From: Oligoflexus sp.
GTDB taxonomy: Bacteria; Bdellovibrionota_B; Oligoflexia; Oligoflexales; Oligoflexaceae
Length of the DNA stretch: 64,000 nt
Direction of reading: 5' to 3'
NCBI RefSeq assembly: GCF_035712445.1
Contig: NZ_DASTAT010000022.1
Location: forward strand, 62,001-126,000
Shown here: positions 8,890 through 17,701 of the stretch, piece by piece
How the letters are laid out: the number at the start of each line of letters is the position of its first letter
Position numbering within the stretch: position 1 is the stretch's first letter
Notes under the pieces: model-generated
Told to the model about the DNA's origin: nothing
Seen by the model: the letters and a program-made list of their open reading frames with translations, nothing else
The model's database searches: none
Position numbers and translations under genes: made by a program

Positions 8890-8907
8890 GGTGGGCCTGG
8901 GCCCACC
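8890..8907. terminator. Hairpin between convergent DUF1993 and GH16 genes
   Basis: GGTGGGC (8890-8896) and GCCCACC (8901-8907) form a perfect 7-bp stem with a CTGG loop, six bases after the DUF1993 stop and 11 before the GH16 stop. The T-tract is weak on both sides, so it may be a shared, partly factor-dependent terminator. Confidence 0.6.
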
Positions 8908-8918
8908 TTGTCCGCCGC

Positions 8919-9770
8919 TCACGGCCACACCACGCTCCCGCTGAATCCTCCGCCGATCGCAACATTCAGGATGACGTGGAACGGCTGATTCTTAAAGCTA
9001 TCCCAGCTCACCTGCCGGACGTATTGCCCGTCGATGAAAATCTTGGCCCAGCCGCCGTGAAATTCGAGGCGATAGACATGCGCAACATAGGGATTCACCA
9101 TATGCACCTGCGAATCGTAACGGGCCTGGCCGCAGTTGCTGCCGGTGATGAAATTGGTCATCATGCTCTGAATGGGCATGGCCTGGGGATTGATCACGTA
9201 TTCAAAAATATCTATTTCCTGCGCACCCCATGTCGGCCAGCAGGACGATCCCGGATTCGGAAATTCCTGGACCTGGGAACCGAGCACCCAGAACGCCGGC
9301 CATGCTCCGGCCACGCCACCGCCGGCCCAGAACACCAGCCGGGCTTCCCAGGCGCCGTCGCTGCGATCAATCCTGGACTTCGTGCTGATGCGGCCTGATG
9401 TGAACTGTTTCGTTCGTCCATCAAAGGTCCGCGACTCCCTTTGCAGCTGAATATAGAGCGAGCCATTGGCAACCCAGAAATTGTTGCCCACTCCCTCTTC
9501 ATCCACATACCATTGCTGCTCGTTATTCACCTCGGCCTGGGTACCGACCAGCACATTCCAATGCCCACGATTCAAACGGCTGCCTTCGAATTCGTCGATC
9601 CAATCCACCTGCCAGCATCCCTGACCATAGGAATCACCGATCCAGTTTTCATGCTTCACATAATCAACAGTGATCCCGGCGTAAGTGGGGCCCTCAGCGG
9701 CCTCCACCGAGGCAACTGTTCCCAGCATCGAACACGCGAATACAAAACCAAACCAATTCCGAGTCTTCAT
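8919..9770 (-). CDS. Secreted glycoside hydrolase family 16 (beta-glucanase-like)
   Basis: A 283-residue secreted enzyme. The start at 9770 gives a normal signal peptide (basic MKTRNW, hydrophobic core, cleavage near VEAAEG) and has GAGGGGG upstream; the longer frame to 9884 would add an unlikely leader. The GH16 catalytic signature EIDIFE is present, with E185 as nucleophile, D187 and E190 as acid/base. Trp-rich beta-jelly-roll segments surround it (GAWPAFWVLGS before, HVYRLEFHGGWAKIFIDG after). The family hydrolyses beta-1,3/1,4-linked glucans or galactans; substrate cannot be assigned. It would act outside the cell, perhaps to degrade polysaccharides. Confidence 0.92.
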   Translation of the reverse strand: MKTRNWFGFVFACSMLGTVASVEAAEGPTYAGITVDYVKHENWIGDSYGQGCWQVDWIDEFEGSRLNRGHWNVLVGTQAEVNNEQQWYVDEEGVGNNFWVANGSLYIQLQRESRTFDGRTKQFTSGRISTKSRIDRSDGAWEARLVFWAGGGVAGAWPAFWVLGSQVQEFPNPGSSCWPTWGAQEIDIFEYVINPQAMPIQSMMTNFITGSNCGQARYDSQVHMVNPYVAHVYRLEFHGGWAKIFIDGQYVRQVSWDSFKNQPFHVILNVAIGGGFSGSVVWP

Positions 9771-10008
9771 AAAAATCCCCCTCTTATGATCCTGCCTAGC
9801 ATCTGTTTGTTCTTTCGTAGGAAAATTGGAAAGAGGCAACAACCTGGTAGGCATGATCACAGAAAAAAATTTCATGTAATCCATTGATACGAAATGGAAA
9901 TTTTGACTTTGTTAACTTGATGAACAAATATAAATTTACGCGCGCTTCACGATAGGCTCCATGAAACCCTTGTGGCTCACGGCTTTGCTTGCTACTGAGT
10001 GGTTTGTA

Positions 10009-10036
10009 TTTGCGACGGAACGGTATCCGCCGCAAA
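10009..10036 (-). terminator. Hairpin downstream of rmuC
   Basis: TTTGCG (10009-10014) pairs with CGCAAA (10031-10036), continuing after one A/C mismatch with CGGA/TCCG. It starts ten bases beyond the rmuC stop on the minus strand. There is no clean T-tract, so a factor-dependent or processing role is as likely as intrinsic termination. Confidence 0.35.
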
Positions 10037-10045
10037 GGAAGGTCG

Positions 10046-11401
10046 TCAGATCAGTTCCTGGCTCTGCAAAAAGCGGGGCTGTTGATCAAGGATGGGGGCC
10101 TCCTTGATTTCTTTTTTCGGATCGTCCGCCTTGAGTTCCTGGAAACGACGGGCGCTGACAAGCACACGGCTCTCCACGGTTCCCACCAGGCGATTATAGG
10201 CCTGCATGGACGCACCCAGGCTGCGGCCCATATCGGTCAGATGACCGCTCAGATCGCTGATGCGCTGATACAGTTCCTTACCCAGGCGACTGATGTCCTG
10301 AGCATTTCGGGCGATATCCTCCTGACGCCAGGAGTGGGCCGCGGTCCGCAGAAGAGCGATCAGCGTGGTCGGCGTGGCAATCAAAACGCGATGATCCGCG
10401 CCCACTTCGATGAGCGAGGGATCAGCCTGCAGCGCGGCGCTGAAGAAGGCTTCACCGGGCAGAAAGAGCAGGACGAACTCCGGTGAGTTATCGAGCTGCT
10501 CCCAGTAGGATTTCTGACCCAAAAGCTGCACCTGCTTTTTCACCTGGGCGGCATGCTGCTTGTAATACTCACGCCGCTTGTCATCATCGGCGCAATCGAC
10601 AGCCTCCAGATAGGACTGCAGGGGAACTTTCGCATCTATGATGATCGAGCGCTTGCCGGGCAGGCGAATGACCATATCCGGTCGCAGTTTGCCATCGCCG
10701 CTGATATTCGCCTGCTCTTCAAAATCGCAGTAAGGCAGCATACCGGCCAGCTCCACCACGCGGCGCAGCTGAAGCTCACCCCAGCGTCCGCGCGTCGTCG
10801 GCGAACGCAGAGCCGTCGCAAGGTTCGAGGCCTCCAGCTGCAGCTTTTGCTGCGTTTCGAGCAGCAGCGTGATCTGATCCTGCAGTCCGTGGTAGGCTCC
10901 CACGCGCTGTTTTTCCAGATCCTGAATGCGCTCTTCCACTTTACCCAGGGATTTGTGAATGGGTTCGATCAGCTGATCCACCGCCTGGCGGCGCAGATCG
11001 AGTTCACCGGTGGCCTTGGTTTCATGCTGCCTGAAGACGCTGTGGGCGAGCTGCAAAAAAGATTCGGAGCTTTGCCGCAGGGCATCGGCGGATAAAACCT
11101 GGAAAGACTGGCTCAAACGCTGCTCGGCTTCCTGCAGCGTTTTCAGGCGCTCTTCATAGGATGATTTCTGATACTGGAGTTCCGCCTCCTGCCGGGTGCA
11201 GCGCAGGCTGAAGTCCTGCAGTTTGCCCTGGGCGTCTTTTAAAAGGCTGGCCGTTTCCAGAAAGCGGGTCCTGTGTTCCTCCGCTTCCCGGCGTGCATAA
11301 TCCAGATCCTGGGCCGCGGTGCGCAGGCGCAGAGTCTGCGCCACTCCAAATGCGGCAGCGCCTGCCGCCGCAATCAGGGACAGTATAAGCGAAACATCCA
11401 T
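10046..11401 (-). CDS. rmuC: DNA recombination protein RmuC
   Basis: A 451-residue protein of the RmuC family, which limits inversions and rearrangements at short inverted repeats and carries a nuclease-like fold. It has an N-terminal membrane anchor (residues about 4-24), a long coiled coil (about 25-190), and the conserved core with RGRWGELQLRRVVELAGM, RPDMVIRLPG and SIIIDAKVPLQSYLEA, then FLPGEAFFSAALQ and TPTTLIALLRTAAHSW. It lies nine bases after ugd on the same strand and probably shares its transcript. All core motifs are intact. Confidence 0.95.
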   Translation of the reverse strand: MDVSLILSLIAAAGAAAFGVAQTLRLRTAAQDLDYARREAEEHRTRFLETASLLKDAQGKLQDFSLRCTRQEAELQYQKSSYEERLKTLQEAEQRLSQSFQVLSADALRQSSESFLQLAHSVFRQHETKATGELDLRRQAVDQLIEPIHKSLGKVEERIQDLEKQRVGAYHGLQDQITLLLETQQKLQLEASNLATALRSPTTRGRWGELQLRRVVELAGMLPYCDFEEQANISGDGKLRPDMVIRLPGKRSIIIDAKVPLQSYLEAVDCADDDKRREYYKQHAAQVKKQVQLLGQKSYWEQLDNSPEFVLLFLPGEAFFSAALQADPSLIEVGADHRVLIATPTTLIALLRTAAHSWRQEDIARNAQDISRLGKELYQRISDLSGHLTDMGRSLGASMQAYNRLVGTVESRVLVSARRFQELKADDPKKEIKEAPILDQQPRFLQSQELI

Positions 11402-11410
11402 GTTGTCGTC

Positions 11411-12754
11411 TCAGATGGGAAGGGATCGCGAATCCGGACGCCCTACGCATTCATAATGAAATCCGCGACTGATGAGATCGTATGATTCGTACTGGTTGCG
11501 CAGATCAAAGACTGCGCGGCTGGCCATCAGCTGGCCCACCTTGTCCCAGTTCGGTCTTTTATATTCGCTCCATTCGGTCACCAAAGCCAGGGCATCGGCG
11601 CCGCGCAGGGCATCATAGGCGCTCTCTGCATAGGTCAGGCGCTCATGCTCACCAAATTCCTTGGCAAAGTTCGACTGCCCCTGGGGATCGTGGCCCACAA
11701 CAAAGGCGCCCGCATCCAAAAGGCGTTTGATCAGGACCGTGGCCGGTGATTCCCGCACATCATCGGTGCCTGGTTTGAAGCTCAGGCCCCAGATCGCCAC
11801 GCGGCGGCCGGCGAGATCGCGGAAGTGATGGGCGATTTTTTGGAAGACGAGATTCTTCTGACGTTCGTTGGCTTCGGTCACAGCGTTCAGAACTTTCATT
11901 TCCACGCCGTTGGCCGCCGAAGTTTTCAGAAGAGCCGAAACGTCCTTCGGAAAGCACGATCCACCGTAACCAGGACCGGCATAAAGGAATTTGCGGCCGA
12001 TGCGTGCATCCGCGCCGATGCCGAGGCGAACCTTATCAATGTTCGCACCCAGGCGCTCGCAGAGCAGGGCCATTTCATTCATGAAGCTGATCCGCGTGGC
12101 CAGCATCGCATTCGCACCATATTTGGTCAGCTCGCTGGAGCGGCGATCCATAAGAAGGAGCTTGCCCTGATCATCGAGGATGAAGGGACGATAAAGATCG
12201 CGGAATGAAGTTTCCGCCGTGTAATCGTTAAGGCCGACGACCACGCGATCGGGCTTCATGAAGTCGGCGATCGCATCGCCTTCTTTCAGGAATTCGGGAT
12301 TGGAAGCCACCACGACCTGATGCTTCGCCTGGCGCTTGTCGAGTTCGCGATCGATGATTTCCTCGACGATATCGCAGGTGCCGACGGGAACGGTCGATTT
12401 CACGACGACGACCATGTCCTTGCTGATCAGCCGACCCAGGGATTCGGCCACGGCCTTCACATATTTCAAATCCGCGGAGCCGTCTTCACCTTCCGGCGTT
12501 CCCACCGCGATGAATACCATTTCGGCCTGAGCCAAAGGTCCGGCAAGGTCCGTCGTGAACTGCAGGCGATCATGCTCCACGTTCCGGCGAATGATGTTTT
12601 CCAGTCCGGGTTCGAAAATAGGACATACGCCGTCCTTCAGAAGGCGGATCTTTTGCTCGCTCAAATCAACGCAAGTCACATCGTGACCAACTTCTGCCAG
12701 ACAGGTTCCCGTCACCAAACCGACATAGCCTGTTCCGACCATCACCACGCGCAT
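11411..12754 (-). CDS. ugd: UDP-glucose 6-dehydrogenase
   Basis: A 447-residue enzyme that oxidises UDP-glucose to UDP-glucuronate with NAD+, supplying precursor for capsule, exopolysaccharide or modified lipid A. The N-terminal Rossmann motif GTGYVGLVTGTCLAEVGHDV, the central VKSTVPVGT, and the catalytic loop GYGGSCFPKD (Cys about 267) are all present, as is the C-terminal GLSFKPGTDDVRESP of the UDP-binding domain. Length is normal. rmuC follows after nine bases. No glycosyltransferase cluster is adjacent, so the polymer it serves is not evident. Confidence 0.96.
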   Translation of the reverse strand: MRVVMVGTGYVGLVTGTCLAEVGHDVTCVDLSEQKIRLLKDGVCPIFEPGLENIIRRNVEHDRLQFTTDLAGPLAQAEMVFIAVGTPEGEDGSADLKYVKAVAESLGRLISKDMVVVVKSTVPVGTCDIVEEIIDRELDKRQAKHQVVVASNPEFLKEGDAIADFMKPDRVVVGLNDYTAETSFRDLYRPFILDDQGKLLLMDRRSSELTKYGANAMLATRISFMNEMALLCERLGANIDKVRLGIGADARIGRKFLYAGPGYGGSCFPKDVSALLKTSAANGVEMKVLNAVTEANERQKNLVFQKIAHHFRDLAGRRVAIWGLSFKPGTDDVRESPATVLIKRLLDAGAFVVGHDPQGQSNFAKEFGEHERLTYAESAYDALRGADALALVTEWSEYKRPNWDKVGQLMASRAVFDLRNQYESYDLISRGFHYECVGRPDSRSLPI

Positions 12755-12985
12755 GGGCTACCTCAACTCAATAAAATATCCAATCTTCCTTAATTACTAG
12801 ACGCATTTCACCAAGGCAAGGCCGACTTGCATATCCCGCCAAGGCTGCCTCTAACCCCCCGACTTTACACCAGCGGTCTGAGGAGAAAGGGGCGCCGGAT
12901 TGCGCCCTTATCCCCATCCGTGTTATCCTCGAAGCAAGACCGCAACCTTGTGCAATGACGCCTAACCATCGAGTGTTCCACTACA
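12755..12985. promoter_or_regulatory. Divergent intergenic region with a GC-rich hairpin
   Basis: This region separates ugd (minus) from the FHA-GGDEF gene (plus) and must hold both start regions. GGGCGC (12890-12895) and GCGCCC (12902-12907) form a 6-bp stem with a 6-base loop, about 80 bases before the cyclase start. Its role is unknown. No convincing promoter boxes were found by eye. Confidence 0.4.
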
Positions 12986-13867
12986 ATGGCAGACGATAAA
13001 ACCATAATTGCTGACCCCGGATCGAGCATCTTCAATCCACCCAAGAAGTCGGCTGCCTGTCTTGTCCAATACAGCGGCACCAACCTGGGGAAACGCTACG
13101 TTCTTGACCAGAAGGAAATGGTGGTTGGCCGGGCGCCAACGGTCGAGATCGTGGTCAACGAGCAAAGCGTGTCGCGCAGCCATGCCCAGTGCCTGCAGCA
13201 GGGCGACGAGATTTACGTCGCGGACCTCGGCAGCTCCAACGGCACCTATGTCAATGACAAGAAAATCAGCACCCGCCAGGTGCTGCGGGACGGCGACATC
13301 ATCCGTCTTGGCAATATCGTTTTCAAGTTCTTTGCCCAGGGCAATATTGAAAACGTTTTCCACGATAAGATCTATCGGATGGCCACCATTGATGTGGGCA
13401 CCAACATCTTCAATAAGAAATACCTGGTCGAGGCGCTGGAAACCGAGGTTAAGTTCTCCCGCGCTTACGGCCGCCCGCTTTCCATTATTTATTTTGACCT
13501 CGACTTCTTCAAGAAGGTCAATGACACCTATGGTCACGGCGTGGGCGACGGCATCCTGCGCGACTCGGCGACGCTGGTAAAATCCATCGTCCGCAAAGAG
13601 GACATCTTCTGTCGGTACGGCGGCGAGGAGTTTGTGATCCTACTGCCCGCGACCGATGCGAAGACGGCCTATGAACTGGCGGAACGGATACGGACCACCT
13701 TCGAAAGCCACAAGTTCGATATCCAGGGTCATCAGATCAAGCAAACGCTGTCGATTGGCGTTTCCCAGCTGAATCCCAAGATGACCACGCCTGAATCGCT
13801 ACTTGAGGACGCGGATAAAAAGTTGTACCAATCCAAGACAGGTGGCCGCAACCGGGTGACCATCTGA
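12986..13867 (+). CDS. FHA-GGDEF diguanylate cyclase
   Basis: A 293-residue cytoplasmic protein. An N-terminal FHA domain (about residues 25-115: VVGRAP, SRSHAQC, DLGSSNGTYVNDKKI) binds phosphothreonine. A GGDEF domain (about 135-293) makes cyclic di-GMP from two GTP. The active site reads GGEEF at 212-216, and RKED five residues before it is an intact RxxD inhibitory site, so product feedback is expected. The extreme N-terminus (DKTIIADPG) has a threonine that could be phosphorylated and dock on the FHA domain. That would link the protein to a Ser/Thr kinase, possibly the one at 56663. The ribosome site is weak. Confidence 0.94.
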   Translation: MADDKTIIADPGSSIFNPPKKSAACLVQYSGTNLGKRYVLDQKEMVVGRAPTVEIVVNEQSVSRSHAQCLQQGDEIYVADLGSSNGTYVNDKKISTRQVLRDGDIIRLGNIVFKFFAQGNIENVFHDKIYRMATIDVGTNIFNKKYLVEALETEVKFSRAYGRPLSIIYFDLDFFKKVNDTYGHGVGDGILRDSATLVKSIVRKEDIFCRYGGEEFVILLPATDAKTAYELAERIRTTFESHKFDIQGHQIKQTLSIGVSQLNPKMTTPESLLEDADKKLYQSKTGGRNRVTI

Positions 13868-13886
13868 TCTTAAAAAGGATGCTGAC

Positions 13887-14444
13887 GTGCCAACACGCGG
13901 ACTCGTACCTCTCTTCTTTTTGCTGACGGCCTGCCTCAGTTCACCTGAACCGGAAGTCAGCTACCCCCTGGAAGCGCGCGAGGATAAGCCTTATTTCAAG
14001 GTCTATGAGGACTCCTCGGTTCAGTACGACGTCATTCATAATTTTGAAACCAAATTCAAAGCCCACATCACCCGCGTGACGCCGGCTTTTCAAGACGCGC
14101 TGACCCAGCGCTACGCTCGCATCTGGAACGAGCCGCAGCCTTTGATGCAGGAAGCTTCCCAGAAAACGGCTTTTTTTGTCACGATCTATACCGCCAACAG
14201 CGAGCTGCAGAACGTGGCCGATACCGACGTCTGGAATATTCAGCTGCTGGTGTCCGGGCAAACCCTGAAGCCTTCCGCGATCAAAAAGCTGAAGCCCAAG
14301 GAACGCTGGCAACCCTTCTTTCCCGAGATCAATCTCTGGAGTCTTGAATTTCTGATCCTCTTCGATCGCCAGCCGGACAATGGCACCGATCCGATGGAAC
14401 TCGTCATGAGTTCGCCGGATGGTTCTGTGCGGGCGAAGTGGTGA
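13887..14444 (+). CDS. Putative lipoprotein, unknown function
   Basis: A 185-residue predicted lipoprotein with GTG start and lipobox FLLTAC (Cys about residue 16). The mature part resembles no family I know; it is beta-rich with a C-terminal stretch ending SSPDGSVRAKW. It lies 19 bases after the FHA-GGDEF stop and is probably co-transcribed, which would pair a cyclic-di-GMP enzyme with an envelope lipoprotein. No catalytic motif is visible. Confidence 0.75.
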   Translation: MPTRGLVPLFFLLTACLSSPEPEVSYPLEAREDKPYFKVYEDSSVQYDVIHNFETKFKAHITRVTPAFQDALTQRYARIWNEPQPLMQEASQKTAFFVTIYTANSELQNVADTDVWNIQLLVSGQTLKPSAIKKLKPKERWQPFFPEINLWSLEFLILFDRQPDNGTDPMELVMSSPDGSVRAKW

Positions 14445-14506
14445 CAAGCACTCGCCTTTTCATCGAAACTCCTCAAAACCGATCAAAACCCTTATAGGCC
14501 AAGGAT

Positions 14507-14537
14507 TTGACAGCACTCGCCCCTCCCTTGATACAAT
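14507..14537 (+). promoter_or_regulatory. Sigma-70-like promoter
   Basis: A perfect TTGACA (14507-14512) is followed after 19 bases by TACAAT (14532-14537), 43 bases before the ATG of the gene at 14581. The -35 box is ideal and the -10 box has one mismatch, but the spacer is two bases longer than the optimum, so strength is uncertain. Confidence 0.55.
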
Positions 14538-14580
14538 AGACTTGTGAGCAAGTCAGCATCAGGGGAATAAGGAGGCGCCC

Positions 14581-15030
14581 ATGTCACGTTATGATCGCCG
14601 GGATATTGTGATGGAACTCATCGAACTGTCACGGGATGTGAAAGCGGAGATCATGCAGCAGCTGAATTACTACCGGGCCAGCGTCTACAAAAGTGAAACC
14701 GCAGCGGTCGTGGAAGGCAAGATCGAGCAGCTCCAGCTTGTGGCCGATCTCATTGGTGATGACGAGCTTTCCGATGCCTTCCGCGACTACGAAGCCATGA
14801 AAAAAGGCGGCCTTGAGATGGCGCCTCCGGGCGAGTGCCTGCTCAGCCTGCGCACGATGAATCTGATGACGGCGACCGATCGCATCTTTGCAGATCTCAT
14901 CAATCGGCATCCCGCAAACACTCCGCAGGATGCCCTGCAATTTTCGCGGAATATTCAGAAGCATCGCCGCCAACTTTTATCTTTGTGCCGACAGGGTTCG
15001 CGTCAGTGGGCGTTTTTTAGTACACTCTAG
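14581..15030 (+). CDS. Hypothetical cytoplasmic protein
   Basis: A 149-residue protein I do not recognise. It is predicted mostly helical: IVMELIELSRDVKAEIMQQL opens it, followed by a charged central part and a basic C-terminal segment. There is no signal peptide or membrane helix. An AAGGAGG-type site (14569-14576) lies just before the ATG and a promoter-like pair further upstream, so expression is credible. The next gene begins 40 bases downstream with a membrane protein; whether they work together is unknown. Confidence 0.65.
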   Translation: MSRYDRRDIVMELIELSRDVKAEIMQQLNYYRASVYKSETAAVVEGKIEQLQLVADLIGDDELSDAFRDYEAMKKGGLEMAPPGECLLSLRTMNLMTATDRIFADLINRHPANTPQDALQFSRNIQKHRRQLLSLCRQGSRQWAFFSTL

Positions 15031-15070
15031 GTTCCACTCGTTCTGAGCGTGAACCAACGAGGCAAATCCC

Positions 15071-17269
15071 TTGACCAAGTATATTCTCGTCCCCATCCTG
15101 GCGGCTCTATGCCCCTTGGCTCTGCCGATGGGGCGCAATTTTGAATATGAATATGCGACTCTGAATGCTTACGCCTGCCTTTTGCTGATACCCATCAGCG
15201 CGTGGCTCTATCCGACTTTTTTACCTATAAGAAAACGTCTCCTTTTCATGCTGCTCGGCATCCTCGGCAACCTGATCCCGGCGCTTGTTGTCTTCAGTTG
15301 GAAGATCTGCCCCTGCGCCAGCGGAGAATTCCGCACCTTCTGGTGGCTGCAGACCCTTCCCCATCTCTGTCTCGGCTTCGCGGTGGCCACCTGGATCGAG
15401 CACGCGCGTCGTCAGGGTTTTTCCCGGATGCGATTGGCTTTGATCTGTGGCTTTGTCCTCTCCATCAGCTGCCTCGCCCTCGCCGCTCAGATCTGGTGGG
15501 AACCCCAGAAACGCGCGACGCATATTTTCGCCGGTTTTCTGCACGGCGCGATTTATGACAGCTGGATTCCACTCGATGCTGGCGTGGCCTGGATGCGCAT
15601 GAGTCACATCTGTCTCGCGCTGGCTCTTTTCACGGGGGTGATCCTGGATCGCCACCGCCAGCGCTGGCCCGCTGTGATCCTCTGCTTCATGTCCTGGTTC
15701 ATTTGCCATTGGCAGGCCCGGCAAAGCCCGAGTCAATCGCATGGACTGGCGGCTTTGATTGAAAGCATGCCGGATACAAGGCTCGGTCCTGGCTTTACGC
15801 TGCATTACCTGAATCGGCCCTTGGATGGGGAATTCCAACGCCGGCTGGAAAACATCTACCAGTCCGCGCGTTTTCACAGTCAGGATCTGATGCGGCTGCT
15901 GGCTGTACCGAACCCTGATGTTCATATCTTCGTCTATCCCAATCGAGAGGCCAAAAAACTCTGGTTCGGTGGCGACGGGACGGACATTACCGATGTCGTG
16001 ACGCCCTCGATCCACATCACGCTGGAAGGCTGGCCGCATCCCACGCTGAGGCATGAACTGGTGCATGCGATCGCCTCGCGCTTTGCCTATCACGGCATCG
16101 GCTTTCATCCGAACATGGCCTTCACGGAAGGTCTGGCGACGGCTCTCGCGCCGCGTGATGATGATATGAGTCTTCATGAAGGGGCCGCGGACATCATTGA
16201 AAATCGCCGCGTGGCCCAGATCGAACAGCTTTTTTCCCCGCTCTTCTGGAGTGAATCGGGTAGCCGGGCCTATACCGTGGCGGGTTCTCTGATTCTTTAT
16301 CTTCTGGAGCAGGGCGGCCTGGATAAGGTGAAGGCGCTCTATGCAGGATCGAGCTGGGAGGACGCCTTCGGTCAACCCGCGGAGCAGGTGATCGGCGCCT
16401 GGCAGGGTTATCTGAAAAAGCACTATACAAGGCAGGGACCGGCGTTGCAGGCGGAAGCGCTTTATCGTTATCCTGGCATTCTGCGCGATGCCTGCCCCCA
16501 CAGCAAGGCGATGCTTGCGAAGAATGAAGGTTTTCTTTTGAAGCAGAGACAGCCGGGCGGATGGAAGCCGATGCAGGATTACTGGCCCTGGCGCGTGCAG
16601 CTGGATCAGGATCCGGGGGCCCGCATTCTGGTTCTGCAGCAGCGTTTCCGGGCTCTGGCCCAGGGTGGCGAAGATTTTGATTTTGATCGCGATCTGAAGG
16701 CGCTTAATCCCAAACCACCGAAGATCATGGAAAATGTCGAGGCCTTCATCCTGGCCACGGATCGGCGCATTCAGCTGGGTGATCTGAAGACGGCCGAGCA
16801 CGAGCTGAAAGAATACATAAGGCTTGTGCAGGATCTTTATATCGGAGACGGCACGCTGCGGCAGCTTTGGGTGCGCTGGCTCCTGCTCCGCGATGTGCCG
16901 GAGACCCGCAATCAACCCTGGCTGCGTCTGCTCGGGGGCATTGAACGGCAACTGCCGGATGACCTGGACCCGGATGCGACCTGGATTGAAACCTATCTCT
17001 TTTTGCGCAATAAGCCTTCGTCCACGATCGGCATAAAGGTTTTGGATCGGATCGCGCGCACGCCTTTGCCCGCGGAATTGCCTGAAACGTTTCGCCTGGA
17101 ATGGTGGAAGTTCTTGGGAGAAGCCTATCTGCAGAAAGGGGATATGATGGCCGCGATCGCGATGTATAGTCACGCGGTAAAGATCGCCCCGGAAGGCAGT
17201 CACGCCAGCCTTAAGCTTTTGGTGCAGGAGCTGGAATATAGAAAAATGCCTCAGGCGACGACGCACTGA
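15071..17269 (+). CDS. Membrane protein with gluzincin-like HExxH domain and TPR tail
   Basis: A 732-residue protein with TTG start (GAGG upstream). Residues 1 to about 220 hold some six or seven transmembrane helices. A soluble domain follows with HELVH at 328-332 and a Glu at 353 in FTEGLATAL, the HExxH-(20)-E zinc arrangement of gluzincin peptidases. The C-terminal 250 residues are helical with TPR-like pairs (for example EAYLQKGDMMAAIAMYSHAV). The motif set predicts an active, membrane-tethered zinc peptidase. I cannot say whether the domain faces the periplasm or cytoplasm. It ends in a terminator hairpin. No named family recognised. Confidence 0.8.
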   Translation: MTKYILVPILAALCPLALPMGRNFEYEYATLNAYACLLLIPISAWLYPTFLPIRKRLLFMLLGILGNLIPALVVFSWKICPCASGEFRTFWWLQTLPHLCLGFAVATWIEHARRQGFSRMRLALICGFVLSISCLALAAQIWWEPQKRATHIFAGFLHGAIYDSWIPLDAGVAWMRMSHICLALALFTGVILDRHRQRWPAVILCFMSWFICHWQARQSPSQSHGLAALIESMPDTRLGPGFTLHYLNRPLDGEFQRRLENIYQSARFHSQDLMRLLAVPNPDVHIFVYPNREAKKLWFGGDGTDITDVVTPSIHITLEGWPHPTLRHELVHAIASRFAYHGIGFHPNMAFTEGLATALAPRDDDMSLHEGAADIIENRRVAQIEQLFSPLFWSESGSRAYTVAGSLILYLLEQGGLDKVKALYAGSSWEDAFGQPAEQVIGAWQGYLKKHYTRQGPALQAEALYRYPGILRDACPHSKAMLAKNEGFLLKQRQPGGWKPMQDYWPWRVQLDQDPGARILVLQQRFRALAQGGEDFDFDRDLKALNPKPPKIMENVEAFILATDRRIQLGDLKTAEHELKEYIRLVQDLYIGDGTLRQLWVRWLLLRDVPETRNQPWLRLLGGIERQLPDDLDPDATWIETYLFLRNKPSSTIGIKVLDRIARTPLPAELPETFRLEWWKFLGEAYLQKGDMMAAIAMYSHAVKIAPEGSHASLKLLVQELEYRKMPQATTH

Positions 17270-17276
17270 GGCTTTT
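17248..17276 (+). terminator. Intrinsic terminator at the peptidase gene end
   Basis: GCCTCAG (17248-17254) and CTGAGGC (17266-17272) form a 7-bp stem followed by TTTT. The stem spans the stop codon of the + strand gene. An A-run at 17242-17246 would give a T-run on the minus strand, so it may also serve the convergent gene ending at 17286. Confidence 0.75.
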
Positions 17277-17285
17277 CGGTTTGGT

Positions 17286-17681
17286 TCACTCGTTCGTCGG
17301 TCTCATACCGCGAATGTTCGAAGCGTCGGCATTGTAGGTGCGGGGCAGGTTCTTGGCCTGACGGATCAGGTAGGCCTGCTGATTGCGCAGATACTGCACG
17401 ATTTTCTGGTTCTGGGGATCAACCTTCAGCTTGTCTATGTTCTGCTGAATGTCGTTGATCTTCTCAACATCGTTCTCTTTCGTATAAATTTCGTCGAGGA
17501 TCCCGTTGAACTTGTTCTTCTCTTCCTCGTTCAGTCCCGTGGTGTTGGCGTAACGATGGTACTTGTTTACGGTCATGGGTTCCGTGTCAATGACCACGGT
17601 GCCGTCATCCTTCTTCTCTGTCACGACACCCGGATTGGTGTAGATCCCCGCTTTCGGAATAAGATCACCGATATGTGGCAT
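17286..17681 (-). CDS. Hypothetical protein, paralogue of the next gene upstream
   Basis: A 131-residue soluble protein of unknown function. It parallels the product of 17702-18073 along its whole length: a short N-terminal beta part (IGDLIPKAGIYTNPGVV), a central GLNEEEKNKFNGILDEIY helix and a C-terminal YLRNQQAYLIRQA helix. No catalytic motif, signal peptide or membrane segment. A GGGGAAG ribosome site precedes the ATG. The 20-base gap to the upstream paralogue indicates one transcript. Probably a lineage-specific duplicated pair. Confidence 0.7.
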   Translation of the reverse strand: MPHIGDLIPKAGIYTNPGVVTEKKDDGTVVIDTEPMTVNKYHRYANTTGLNEEEKNKFNGILDEIYTKENDVEKINDIQQNIDKLKVDPQNQKIVQYLRNQQAYLIRQAKNLPRTYNADASNIRGMRPTNE

Positions 17682-17701
17682 GAACTTCCCCTTTCCAAAC
17701 C

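Noticed and set aside
15221..17266. 681-codon frame antisense to the membrane peptidase gene
   Set aside because: Long frames are common opposite GC-rich genes; no domain or ribosome site, while the + strand gene has membrane helices and HExxH.
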